Shown here piece by piece: positions 33,760-42,587 of a stretch of DNA of 64,000 nt. The DNA lies in assembly GCF_014649735.1 (NCBI RefSeq), contig NZ_BMTP01000001.1, forward strand, positions 496,001-560,000. Direction: 5' to 3'. The DNA comes from Streptomyces lavendofoliae (GTDB taxonomy: Bacteria; Actinomycetota; Actinomycetes; Streptomycetales; Streptomycetaceae). Under the pieces are notes generated by a model that saw nothing but the letters and a program-made list of their open reading frames with translations, did not search any database and was not told the origin of the DNA. The translations under genes were made by a program, and so were the position numbers. How positions within the stretch are numbered: the stretch's first letter is position 1; each line of letters opens with the position of its first letter.

Positions 33760-33771
33760 GCAAGCGCTTCA
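33760..33771. promoter_or_regulatory. LacI-type box GCAAGCGCTTCA
   Basis: The core AAGCGCTT is palindromic and matches the general LacI/GalR operator shape. It stands in the only sizeable gap (92 bases) inside the operon, 30 bases ahead of the first ABC permease gene. The same ten bases GCAAGCGCTT recur at 39245. Confidence 0.45.
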
Positions 33772-33800
33772 CCCCACGCAATGACGAACGGAGACATGTC

Positions 33801-34739
33801 ATGGCCCAAGCCGCAGCCGTGGCGAAGCACCCCCGGGCCGGCCGGCGCCGCACGGGGACCGGAGCCGAACCACGCCGTCTGCCGTATCTGCTGATCGCCC
33901 CCGCCGGTCTGCTGATGCTGGGCTTCATCGCCTACCCGGTACTGAGCGTCTTCTACTACAGCCTGCAGAACTACAACGTCACCAAGCCCTGGAAGAACGG
34001 CTTCGCGGGCCTCGACAACTTCACCCGCGTCTTCACCGAGGACCCGCTCTTCTGGCCGACGCTCGGTTTCAGCGCCAAGTGGGTCGTCGTCCAGGTCGGC
34101 CTGCAACTCGCCCTCGGGCTGATGCTGGCGCTGCTGGTCAACCAGACGTTCGTCGGCCGGGCCGTCGCCCGCGCCCTGGTCTTCTCGCCCTGGGCCGTCT
34201 CCGGCGTCCTGACCACCACCATCTGGATGCTGCTCTACAACCCCTCCACGGGCATGAGCCGCTACCTCGCCGACCTCGGCATCGGGGCCTACGGCACCTC
34301 CGTGCTCTCCGACACCGGCACCGTCTTCTGGGCGGCCGTCGTCGCCGAACTCTGGCGCGGCGTCCCCTTCTTCGCCATCCTCATCCTCGCCGACCTCCAG
34401 TCCATCCCCAAGGACCTGTACGAGGCGGCGTCCGTCGACGGGGCCGGCCGGCTGCGGCAGTTCCTCCACATCACCCTGCCGCACCTCAAGGACGCGATCA
34501 TCCTGTCCACGCTGCTGCGCGGCGTCTGGGAGTTCAACAACGTCGACCTGCTCTACACCCTCACCGGCGGCGGCCCCGCCGGGGTCACGACGACACTGCC
34601 GCTGATGATCGCCAACACCGGTATCGAGGGCCACGACTTCGGTTACGCCTCCGCGCTCACCACCGTCGCGTTCGTGATCCTCCTCTTCTGCTCGATCCTC
34701 TATCTGCGCCTGAGCAAGTTCGGAGGCGACCGCACATGA
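33801..34739 (+). CDS. Sugar ABC transporter permease (MalF type)
   Basis: A 312-residue CUT1-family inner-membrane permease with six hydrophobic helices. The EAA loop that docks the ATPase reads LYEAASVDGAGRLRQFLHIT, as in MalF/CebF proteins. The C-terminus ends LYLRLSKFGGDRT. ATG 33801 has GGAG eight bases upstream. The stop overlaps the second permease. Together with the lipoprotein gene at 41232 it would import an oligo- or monosaccharide from pectin; no ATPase is encoded, so a shared MsiK-type ATPase is expected. Confidence 0.92.
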   Translation: MAQAAAVAKHPRAGRRRTGTGAEPRRLPYLLIAPAGLLMLGFIAYPVLSVFYYSLQNYNVTKPWKNGFAGLDNFTRVFTEDPLFWPTLGFSAKWVVVQVGLQLALGLMLALLVNQTFVGRAVARALVFSPWAVSGVLTTTIWMLLYNPSTGMSRYLADLGIGAYGTSVLSDTGTVFWAAVVAELWRGVPFFAILILADLQSIPKDLYEAASVDGAGRLRQFLHITLPHLKDAIILSTLLRGVWEFNNVDLLYTLTGGGPAGVTTTLPLMIANTGIEGHDFGYASALTTVAFVILLFCSILYLRLSKFGGDRT

Positions 34740-35647
34740 CCGCCCAACTCGCGGAGAAGGGCACCCACGCGCGCGTGCCCGCGCCCCGGGGACCGCTGCC
34801 CCCCGCCCGCTCCCGCACCCCCAAGCGGGAACGCGCCTTCGACGACGTACCCCGCTGGCAGATCTATCTCCCGCTCGGGCTGTACCTGCTCTTCACACTC
34901 GTCCCCTTCTACTGGATGCTGCTGTTCGCGCTGCGCCCCGCCGGGTCGACCTCGCTCGTCCCGTGGCCCCTCACCTTCGAACACTTCGACAAGGTCTGGA
35001 ACGAGCGCAGCTTCGCCGTCTTCTTCCAGAACAGCATGCTCGTCGGCCTCGCCACGCTGGTGACCACCACCCTGATCGCCCTGACCGGCGGGTACGCACT
35101 GGCCCGGTTCGACTTCCGGATCAAGAACGGCTTCATGCTGGCGCTGCTGTGCTCGCAGTTCATCCCGGGCGCGCTGATGCTGGTCCCGCTGTTCGAGATC
35201 TTTCGCGAGATGCGGATGATCAACTCGCTGGGCAGCGTCATCATCGCCGAGACCGTCTTCCAGCTGCCCCTGTCGATCATCCTGATCAGCGGATTCATCA
35301 AGAACGTGCCGGTCTCCCTGGAAGAGGCCGCCTGGGTGGACGGCTGCTCCCGGCTCCGCGCCTTCCTCGCGGTCGTCCTGCCCCTGCTGCGGCCCGGACT
35401 CATCGCGGTCGGCTCGTTCGCCTTCGTCCACAGCTGGAACCACTTCCTGTTCGCCCTGATGTTCCTCAGCCGGCAGGACCGGCAGACCATCCCCGTCGGC
35501 CTCAACACCCTCATCGGCTCCGACAGCGTCGACCTGGGCGCCCTGGCGGCGGGCGGAGTCATCGCCGCCGTCCCCGTGGTCATCGTCTTCGCGTTCATCC
35601 AGAAGTGGCTCATCACCGGCTTCAGCGCCGGAGCGGTGAAGGGCTGA
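34736..35647 (+). CDS. Sugar ABC transporter permease (MalG type)
   Basis: A 303-residue second CUT1 permease. A long cytoplasmic N-terminus (about 45 residues) precedes six hydrophobic helices. The EAA loop is LEEAAWVDGCSRLRAFLAVV, and the C-terminal QKWLITGFSAGAVKG is the typical MalG end. It is coupled to the first permease by ATGA and is followed 3 bases later by the oxidoreductase gene. Confidence 0.92.
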   Translation: MTAQLAEKGTHARVPAPRGPLPPARSRTPKRERAFDDVPRWQIYLPLGLYLLFTLVPFYWMLLFALRPAGSTSLVPWPLTFEHFDKVWNERSFAVFFQNSMLVGLATLVTTTLIALTGGYALARFDFRIKNGFMLALLCSQFIPGALMLVPLFEIFREMRMINSLGSVIIAETVFQLPLSIILISGFIKNVPVSLEEAAWVDGCSRLRAFLAVVLPLLRPGLIAVGSFAFVHSWNHFLFALMFLSRQDRQTIPVGLNTLIGSDSVDLGALAAGGVIAAVPVVIVFAFIQKWLITGFSAGAVKG

Positions 35648-35650
35648 CCC

Positions 35651-36796
35651 ATGACCCCGATCCCCCTCGTCCTCGCGGGCGCCCGAGGCCACGGCCGGTG
35701 GCACCTGGACAACATCCGGCGCCTCCAGCGGCACGGCGCGGTACGGCTCGTGGGCGTCTGCGAGCTGCGGCCGCTCGACGCCGCCGCACTCGACGGCTTC
35801 GACGGCGTGGCGCAGTCCTCCGACTTCGCCGGCCTCCTGGACACCACCGGCGCGGGCATCGCCGTCATCTGCACCCCCATCGACACCCACACCACGCTCG
35901 CGCTCACCGCGGCCCGGCGCGGAACGCACGTCCTGCTGGAGAAACCGCCCGCCCCCTCCTGGGCGGAGTTCCGGCGCCTGGCCGACGGGGTACGGCAAGC
36001 CGGCACCGCCTGCCAGATCGGCTTCCAGTCCCTCGGCTCCCACGCCCTGCCCGCCATCGCCGACCTCGTCGCCGCCGGCACCATCGGCGAGGTCACCGGC
36101 ATCGGGGCCGCCGGTGCCTGGGCCCGTGACGAGGCGTACTTCCGGCGCTCCCCATGGGCCGGGAAACGGCGCCTGGACGACGGTACGGACGTCGTCGACG
36201 GCGTCCTCACCAACCCCCTGGCCCACGCCGTGGCCACCGCCCTCGCCCTCGACGGCAGCACGCGCGCCGAGGACGTCACCGGCATCGCGCTCGAACTCGC
36301 CCGCGCCAACGACATCGAGGCCGACGACACCTCCTGCGCCCGGATCACCACGACACGCGGCACGCCCGTCACCGTCGCCGTGACCCTGTGCGCCGAGGAG
36401 CCCGGAGAGCCGTACGTCGTCGTCCACGGCAGCCACGGCCGCGTCACCCTCTGGTACAAGCAGGACCGGGTCCTGCTCCAGCGCGCCGGGCACGGCCCCG
36501 AGGAGACCCTCCACGGCCGCACCGACCTGCTGGAGAACCTGGTCGCCCACCTGCGCGACGGCGCCGGCCTGCTCGTACCGCCGGAGCGCACCGGCGCCTT
36601 CATGCGGCTCGTCGACGCCGTGCGCACCGCCCCCGAACCGCGCCGGCTCCCCGAGGGCACCTGGTACGCCGACGGGAACCGCCGCGTGGTCAAGGGCGTC
36701 GACGCGCTCGTCCGGGCGAGCGCCGACACCCTGTCCCTCTTCTCCGAGCTCGACCGGCCCCGACCCGGCCTCCCCGGACTGGAGAACTCCCCATGA
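35651..36796 (+). CDS. Gfo/Idh/MocA-family oxidoreductase
   Basis: A 381-residue NAD(P)-dependent sugar oxidoreductase. The N-terminal Rossmann start is LVLAGARGHGRWHLDNIRRL, followed by VICTPIDTHTTLALTAARRG and LLEKPPAPS, the family motif with the conserved lysine (EKP). The C-terminal alpha/beta domain contains GFQSLGSHALP. Members oxidise sugars or reduce keto-sugars; here it could be the aldose dehydrogenase feeding the aldonate dehydratase, or act on 3-keto or inositol-like sugars. Its stop overlaps the PmoA-like gene. Confidence 0.87.
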   Translation: MTPIPLVLAGARGHGRWHLDNIRRLQRHGAVRLVGVCELRPLDAAALDGFDGVAQSSDFAGLLDTTGAGIAVICTPIDTHTTLALTAARRGTHVLLEKPPAPSWAEFRRLADGVRQAGTACQIGFQSLGSHALPAIADLVAAGTIGEVTGIGAAGAWARDEAYFRRSPWAGKRRLDDGTDVVDGVLTNPLAHAVATALALDGSTRAEDVTGIALELARANDIEADDTSCARITTTRGTPVTVAVTLCAEEPGEPYVVVHGSHGRVTLWYKQDRVLLQRAGHGPEETLHGRTDLLENLVAHLRDGAGLLVPPERTGAFMRLVDAVRTAPEPRRLPEGTWYADGNRRVVKGVDALVRASADTLSLFSELDRPRPGLPGLENSP

Positions 36797-37623
36797 CCGT
36801 CCTCCTGCACTGCGCCGGACGCCCCGTCGCCCGCTACCTCCACCGGCCCGACCTCGCCACCGGCCTCTCGCCCCGCCCCTACCTCCACCCCGTCACCACC
36901 CCCGGGGGCACCCCGGTCACCGAGGAACGCCCCGACGACCACCTCCACCACCTGGGCGTCTCCGTCGCCGTCCCCGACGTGGCGGGCCACAACTTCTGGG
37001 GCGGTCGCACCTTCGTACGCGGCCGGGGACCCACCGCCCTGGACAACCACGGCGTCCAGCACCACGACGACTGGAAGCTGCGCGACCCCGACGGCTTCGT
37101 CGAGGACCTCACCTGGCGCGCCGCGGGCCGCGAGCTGCTGCGCGAACGCCGCACCGTCTCCACCGCCGGACTGACCCCCACCGCCTGGGCGCTGGACTTC
37201 ACCTTCTCGCTCACCAACCCGGGCCCCGAGGACCTCTCCCTGGGATCCCCCGCCACCAACGGCCGCCCCGGCGCCGGCTACGGCGGATTCTTCTGGCGCG
37301 CCCCCAAGGAGGCCGGCGCTCCGGCCGTCTTCACCCGGGACGCCGACGGCGAGGAGGCCGTCCACGGACGGACCGCCGACTGGCTGGCCCTCCGGGGCGC
37401 GACGTGGACGCTGATCTTCGCCGGCGCCACCGACGACACCCGCCGCGACCCGTGGTTCGTGCGCACCGAGGAGTACCCCGGCGTCGGTTCCTCCCTCGCC
37501 TGGCGGGAGCGGCTCACGGTGCCGGCCGGGACGACCGTCGTCCGCCGGGTGGTCACCGTCGTCGCCGACGGCGCCCCCGACCGGGGCGAGGCCGCCGCCC
37601 TCGTACGGAAGGCCCTGTCATGA
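36793..37623 (+). CDS. PmoA-like (DUF6807) family protein
   Basis: A 276-residue soluble beta-rich protein of the family labelled PmoA, with HPVTTPGGTPVTEERPDDHL and the histidine clusters DDHLHHLGVSVAV and NHGVQHHDDWK, then GAGYGGFFWRAPKEAG. The name comes from an old association with methane oxidation that does not apply here; no membrane segment is present. The family turns up in sugar-catabolic clusters next to Gfo/Idh/MocA enzymes, exactly as here, so it may be a sugar-modifying enzyme or epimerase-like protein. The His residues could bind metal. Biochemical function unknown to me. Confidence 0.8.
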   Translation: MTVLLHCAGRPVARYLHRPDLATGLSPRPYLHPVTTPGGTPVTEERPDDHLHHLGVSVAVPDVAGHNFWGGRTFVRGRGPTALDNHGVQHHDDWKLRDPDGFVEDLTWRAAGRELLRERRTVSTAGLTPTAWALDFTFSLTNPGPEDLSLGSPATNGRPGAGYGGFFWRAPKEAGAPAVFTRDADGEEAVHGRTADWLALRGATWTLIFAGATDDTRRDPWFVRTEEYPGVGSSLAWRERLTVPAGTTVVRRVVTVVADGAPDRGEAAALVRKALS

Positions 37624-39194
37624 CACCCGTGTGGACCGCCGACCTCGGCGACGGCACCTACCGCAACCCGGTCCTGAACGCCGACTGGTCCGACCCGGAC
37701 GTCGTCGCCGTGGGCGAGGACTTCTACCTCACCGCGTCCAGCTTCGGCCGCGCCCCCGGGCTGCCCCTGCTGCACTCCCGCGACCTGGTCAACTGGTCGC
37801 TCGTCGGGCACGCCCTCGACCGGCTGGAGCCCGCCGCCGAGTTCGCCGCGCCCCGCCACGACCGGGGCGTGTGGGCGCCCTCCCTGCGGCACGCCGACGG
37901 CCGGTTCTGGATCTTCTGGGGCGACCCCGACCACGGGATCCACCAGATCAACGCCGAGCGCGTGGAGGGCCCGTGGAGCGAGCCGCACCTGCTCAAGGCG
38001 GGCAAGGGACTGATCGACGCCTGCCCCCTGTGGGACGACGAGACCGGAGAGGCGTACCTCGTGCACGCCTGGGCCAAGTCCCGGTCGGGTGTGAAGAACC
38101 GGCTCACCGGCCACCGGATGAGCCGGGACGGCCGCACCCTCCTCGACGACGGCGAGGTCGTCGTCGACGGGGACCGCATCCCCGGCTGGTTCACCCTGGA
38201 GGGGCCCAAGCTCTACCGGCACGGCGGCTGGTTCTGGATTCTCGCCCCGGCCGGGGGAGTGGACACCGGCTGGCAGGGCGCCTTCCGGTCGCGGGACTTC
38301 TTCGGCCCGTACGAGGGGAGGACCGTCCTCGCGCAGGGCTCCACCGACGTCAACGGCCCGCACCAGGGCGGGTGGGTGCGCACACGGGCGGGCGAGGACT
38401 GGTTCCTGCACTTCCAGGCGCGCGGAGCGTACGGCAGGGTCGTCCACCTCCAGCCGATGACGTGGGACGCGGACGGCTGGCCCGTGCTCGGCGACAACGG
38501 CGAGCCCGTGCGCGTCCACCGCAAGCCGATCGCCCCGCCGCAGCCCGTGGAGGCGCCCGCCACCGACGACGCGTTCCCGGGCGGGCGGTACGGGCGGCAG
38601 TGGCAGTGGACGGCCAACCCTCCCTCGGACTCCCGGCCTCGTTCGAGCAGCGGGTACCCCGACGGCGGGTGGACCGCCGAGCACGGCGGTGACGGGCTGC
38701 GGCTGGCCTGCGTGCGGAGCGCCGACGCCGGTGACCTGCGCCTGCTGCCGAACGTGCTCACCCAGCGCCTGCCCGCCGAGACGTTCACGGCGGAGGTCTC
38801 CCTGGAGCTGGAGGCCACCGGGGCCGGAGCCCGCGCCGGGCTCGCCGTCCTGGGCGACGCCTTCTCGTGGATCGGGCTGGAGCGGGGCGTGGACGGCCGG
38901 CTCCGGCTGGTCCACCGGTTCGCCGAGGCGGTCGCCGAGCACGAGCGGGACGCGGCGCACGCGCGCGTGGTGCCGGACTCCACGGGCGGGCGGGTCCGGC
39001 TGCGCGTCGAGGTGTCGGCGGGCGCCCGCTGCCGGTTCCACGCCGACACCGGCGACGGCTGGCGGCCGTCGGGGCCGGTCTTCGCCGCCACGCCCTGGCG
39101 CTGGGTCGGCGCCCTGCTCGGCCTGTTCGCGGTGGCTCCCCCGGGACAGGGGAGCGCCGGGACGGCCACGTTCACCCGGTTCCACGTCACCTGA
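37620..39194 (+). CDS. Intracellular glycoside hydrolase family 43 enzyme
   Basis: A 524-residue glycosidase without signal peptide. The five-blade propeller has the catalytic base in WSDPDVVAVGEDFYL, the pKa-modulating Asp in DACPLWDDETG and the acid Glu in FTLEGPKLYR. A C-terminal concanavalin-like domain (from about residue 320, starting DAFPGGRYGRQWQW) is the type found in beta-xylosidase/arabinofuranosidase members. It likely removes arabinose, xylose or galactose units from imported pectic oligosaccharides. The ATG overlaps the previous stop; 37 bases separate it from the secreted pectinase gene, with no promoter seen. Confidence 0.88.
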   Translation: MTPVWTADLGDGTYRNPVLNADWSDPDVVAVGEDFYLTASSFGRAPGLPLLHSRDLVNWSLVGHALDRLEPAAEFAAPRHDRGVWAPSLRHADGRFWIFWGDPDHGIHQINAERVEGPWSEPHLLKAGKGLIDACPLWDDETGEAYLVHAWAKSRSGVKNRLTGHRMSRDGRTLLDDGEVVVDGDRIPGWFTLEGPKLYRHGGWFWILAPAGGVDTGWQGAFRSRDFFGPYEGRTVLAQGSTDVNGPHQGGWVRTRAGEDWFLHFQARGAYGRVVHLQPMTWDADGWPVLGDNGEPVRVHRKPIAPPQPVEAPATDDAFPGGRYGRQWQWTANPPSDSRPRSSSGYPDGGWTAEHGGDGLRLACVRSADAGDLRLLPNVLTQRLPAETFTAEVSLELEATGAGARAGLAVLGDAFSWIGLERGVDGRLRLVHRFAEAVAEHERDAAHARVVPDSTGGRVRLRVEVSAGARCRFHADTGDGWRPSGPVFAATPWRWVGALLGLFAVAPPGQGSAGTATFTRFHVT

Positions 39195-39231
39195 CCATAC
39201 CCGTTACGCCTCTTCGTCGATCGGAGCCGCC

Positions 39232-41229
39232 ATGCGACTACGTAGCAAGCGCTTGCCGACCAGGGTGTCGGCCACCGTGACCGCACTCGTCGCCGTCCTC
39301 GCGCTCGGCGCGGTGACCCCCGCCGAGGCCGCGCCGCCCGCGCCCCGCCCCCCGGCGGCGGACCGCTGGGCCGACCGGCCCCACGGCTTCGCCTCCCTGG
39401 CCGGCGGGACCACCGGCGGCCGGGGCGGCAAGGTCGTCACCGTCCGCACCCAGGCCGACCTGGCCCGGTACGCGGGTGCCGCCGAGCCCTACGTCATCCG
39501 GGTCGCCGGCGCCATCGACGTCGAGCCCTTCGGGTCGTCGGTCACCGTCGCCTCCGACAAGACGATCGTCGGCGTCGGCACCACCGGCGAGATCGTGCAC
39601 GGCGAGCTCCAGCTCAAGCCGGGCACGCACAACGTCATCATCCGCAACCTCACGATCCGCGACTCCTACGTCGAGGGCGATTGGGACGGCAAGACCAGCG
39701 ACTTCGACGGCATACAGATGGACTCCGTCCACCACGTCTGGATCGACCACAACCGCTTCACGCACATGGGGGACGGGCTGCTCGACGTCCGCAAGGACAG
39801 CCAGTACGTCACCGTCTCGTACAACCGCTTCGACAACCACAACAAGGCGTTCGGCATCGGCTGGACGGACAACGTCACCACACAGATCACCATCGACCAC
39901 AACTGGTTCAGCGGCACCAAGCAGCGCAACCCCTCCGCCGACAACTGCGCCTACGCCCACCTCTACAACAACTACCTCTCCGCCCAGGTCACCGACGGCG
40001 ATCCGGTGTGGTCCTACGGGAACTGGGCCCGCGGCCGCACCCGCATGGTCATCGAGAACAGCTACTACGAGGGTGTCCAGCACCCGTACCAGGCCGACGC
40101 CACGGCCGAACTGGTGGAGCGTGGCTCCGTCCTGAGGGGCACCACCGGCCGCCACGACGAGTGGGGCGCGGCCTTCGACCCGCGCGCCTTCTACGCCTAC
40201 CGGCTCGACCCGGCCGCCGCCGTACCCGCGCTGGTGAAGCGTTTCTCCGGGCCGCAGAAGAACCTCGGCACCGACACCGTGCTCGACGTGCCCGCCGCGT
40301 ACCCCACCGTGCAGGCCGCCGTGGACGCCGTCCCGGCCGGCAACGACGGGCGCGTCACCGTCCGGATCGCCCCCGGCACGTACCGGGAGAAGGTCCGCGT
40401 CCCCGCGGACAAGCCGCGGCTCACCTTCCAGGGCACGGGCCGGGACCGCTCCGGCACCGTGATCGTGTACGACACGCCCAACGCCTACGGGGGCTCCTCC
40501 GGCAGCGCCACCGTCCTGATCGCCGCCTCCGACGTCACCGCCCGCAACCTCACCTTCGTCAACGACTTCGACGAGGCGGCGGTCGAGCTGAACGCCGAGC
40601 AGGCGCTGGCGATGAAGACCACCGGTGACCGGATCGTCTTCGAGAACACCGCCTTCAAGGGCAACCAGGACACCCTGATGACCGACAGCCCCCGGCTGGA
40701 CGTCCTCAGCCGGGTCTACATCCGCGACTCCTACATCGAGGGCGACGTCGACTTCGTCTACGGCCGGGCCACCACCGTCATCGACCGCTCCCTGATCCGG
40801 GCGCTGAGCCGCGGCTCGGCCACCAACAACGGGTACGTCACCGCCGCCAGCACCTGGAAGGACAACCCGTACGGCTTCCTGATCACCGGCTCCCGGATCG
40901 TCAGCGACGCCCCGGCCGGCTCCTTCCACCTCGGCCGGCCCTGGCACCCCAGCGGCAACCCGGACGCGGTCGGCCAGGTGCTGATCCGGGAGACCGAACT
41001 GCCCGCGGCCATCAAGTCCTCGCCCTGGACCGACATGGGCGGCTTCTCGTGGCGCGACGCCCGCTTCGCCGAGTACCGCACCTACGGCCCCGGCGCGGCC
41101 GTCACCCCCGACCGCCCGCAGATGTCCGACACCGACGCCGCCCGCCACGAGGTCGCCGACTACCTCGCGGGTCCGGACGGCTGGGCCCCGCACACCTCCC
41201 GCACCCGCACGCACGGAGAAAAGAGCTGA
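39232..41229 (+). CDS. Secreted pectate lyase (PL1)-pectin methylesterase (CE8) fusion
   Basis: A 665-residue exported bifunctional pectinase. The Sec signal ends TPAEAAPPAP (about residue 38). The N-terminal beta-helix (about 45-340) is a PL1 lyase with VWIDHNRFTHMGDGLLDVR near residue 169, and DNHNKAFGIGW and SGTKQRNPSADN further on. The C-terminal beta-helix (about 355-640) is CE8: YPTVQAAVDAVPAGNDGRVT, GNQDTLMTD (near 476), GDVDFVYG (near 504) and LGRPWHPSG (near 568) supply the two Asp, the Gln and the Arg. The esterase would remove methyl groups and make substrate for the lyase in the same molecule. ATG follows GGAG by seven bases. Confidence 0.92.
   Translation: MRLRSKRLPTRVSATVTALVAVLALGAVTPAEAAPPAPRPPAADRWADRPHGFASLAGGTTGGRGGKVVTVRTQADLARYAGAAEPYVIRVAGAIDVEPFGSSVTVASDKTIVGVGTTGEIVHGELQLKPGTHNVIIRNLTIRDSYVEGDWDGKTSDFDGIQMDSVHHVWIDHNRFTHMGDGLLDVRKDSQYVTVSYNRFDNHNKAFGIGWTDNVTTQITIDHNWFSGTKQRNPSADNCAYAHLYNNYLSAQVTDGDPVWSYGNWARGRTRMVIENSYYEGVQHPYQADATAELVERGSVLRGTTGRHDEWGAAFDPRAFYAYRLDPAAAVPALVKRFSGPQKNLGTDTVLDVPAAYPTVQAAVDAVPAGNDGRVTVRIAPGTYREKVRVPADKPRLTFQGTGRDRSGTVIVYDTPNAYGGSSGSATVLIAASDVTARNLTFVNDFDEAAVELNAEQALAMKTTGDRIVFENTAFKGNQDTLMTDSPRLDVLSRVYIRDSYIEGDVDFVYGRATTVIDRSLIRALSRGSATNNGYVTAASTWKDNPYGFLITGSRIVSDAPAGSFHLGRPWHPSGNPDAVGQVLIRETELPAAIKSSPWTDMGGFSWRDARFAEYRTYGPGAAVTPDRPQMSDTDAARHEVADYLAGPDGWAPHTSRTRTHGEKS
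39245..39256. promoter_or_regulatory. LacI-type palindrome GCAAGCGCTTGC inside the pectinase start
   Basis: A perfect 12-base palindrome overlapping codons 5-9 of the PL1-CE8 gene. It shares ten bases with the box at 33760. A repressor bound here would act as a roadblock to transcription entering the secreted enzyme gene. Confidence 0.45.
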
Positions 41230-41231
41230 TC

Positions 41232-42587
41232 ATGACCGATCCCCAGACCCCCACCCCCAGACGCCGCCGTACCACCGCGGCGGCCGTGTCCCTGGCCGCG
41301 GTGCTCGCCCTGACCGCCACCGCGTGCGGCGACGACGGCACCGCCGCCGCCGGCGAGGAAGGTTCCGGCAAGGGCACGATCACCTTCTGGGACAACAACG
41401 GGGGTGTGCGCACCGCCGTCTGGCAGGAGATCATCAAGGACTTCGAGGCCGAGAACCCCGGCATCGAGGTCACGTACGTCCCCATCCCCAGCGAGGACGT
41501 GCAGTCCAAGTACGACACCGCCATCGCGGGCGGCGGCCTGCCGGACGTCGGCGGCGTCGGCGCCGCGTACCTCGCCAACATCGTCGCGCAGAACGCCCTG
41601 GAGCCGGTCGGCGACCGCATCGAGGGCTCTTCGCTCAAGGGCAAGCTCGTCCCGACCATGGTCGCGTCGGTCAAGGCCGCCGGCGGCCGGGGCGACGAGA
41701 TGTACTCGGTGCCCACCTCGGCGAGCAACGGCACGCTGTACTACCGCACCGACCTGTTCAAGGCGGCGGGCCTGGAGGCGCCGACCACCTGGGCGAAGTT
41801 CTACACGGCGGCCACGAAACTCACCGACGCGGGCAGGAACCGCTTCGGGTACACCATCCGGGGCGGCGCGGGCTCCATCGCCCAGGCGCTGGACGCCATG
41901 TACGGGCAGTCCGGCATCACGTCCTTCTGGAACGCCGACCGGACGAAGACCACGGTCAACGACCCGAAGAACGTGGCGGCGCTGGAGAAGTACACGGGGC
42001 TGTTCAAGACGGCCACGCCCGAGGCGGACGTCAACAACGACTTCAAGAAGATGGTCGCCCAGTTCGACACCGGCACGATCGGGATGCTGAGCCACAACCT
42101 CGGCTCGTACACCGACCACGTGAAGGCCCTCGGCAAGGACAAGTTCGCCGGCATCCCGAACCCGGTCGGGGACAGCGGCACCCGCGTGCAGGTCTCCAAC
42201 CCCGTCGACGGGCTCGGGCTGTTCAAGAGCAGCAAGAACAAGGCCGCCGCCTGGAAGTTCATCGAGTTCGCCGTGTCACACGAGTCCAACAGCAAGTGGA
42301 ACGAGTCGGCGGGAGCCATCCCGTCGAACACGGAGGCCGCCGGCGACCCGTGGATGAACGAGGCCGAGGCCACCAAGCTGGGCGCCACGGCGCTCACGGA
42401 CGGCTCCACCAGGATCGTGGAGCTGCCGTACTACCTCCCCGACTGGAACAAGATCAGCAAGGCCGACAACGAGCCGAACTTCCAGAAGGTGCTGCTGGGC
42501 GTGATGACGGAGAAGCAGTTCCTGGACACGCTCGCCGAGCAGCTCAACACGGCGCAGGCCGAGTGGAACGAGCAGAACAAGTCCTGA
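41232..42587 (+). CDS. Sugar ABC transporter substrate-binding lipoprotein
   Basis: A 451-residue family 1 solute-binding protein. The signal peptide starts MTDPQTPTPRRRRTTAAAVS and ends in the lipobox region LTATAC, so the mature protein would be lipid-anchored at Cys32. GTITFWDNNGG is the typical start of the first lobe and VPTSASNGTLYYRTDLFKAA the hinge region of CUT1 binding proteins. It begins two bases after the pectinase stop, 5.6 kb from its presumed permeases, so importer and secreted enzymes share one transcript. Ligand probably a pectic oligosaccharide. Confidence 0.9.
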   Translation: MTDPQTPTPRRRRTTAAAVSLAAVLALTATACGDDGTAAAGEEGSGKGTITFWDNNGGVRTAVWQEIIKDFEAENPGIEVTYVPIPSEDVQSKYDTAIAGGGLPDVGGVGAAYLANIVAQNALEPVGDRIEGSSLKGKLVPTMVASVKAAGGRGDEMYSVPTSASNGTLYYRTDLFKAAGLEAPTTWAKFYTAATKLTDAGRNRFGYTIRGGAGSIAQALDAMYGQSGITSFWNADRTKTTVNDPKNVAALEKYTGLFKTATPEADVNNDFKKMVAQFDTGTIGMLSHNLGSYTDHVKALGKDKFAGIPNPVGDSGTRVQVSNPVDGLGLFKSSKNKAAAWKFIEFAVSHESNSKWNESAGAIPSNTEAAGDPWMNEAEATKLGATALTDGSTRIVELPYYLPDWNKISKADNEPNFQKVLLGVMTEKQFLDTLAEQLNTAQAEWNEQNKS

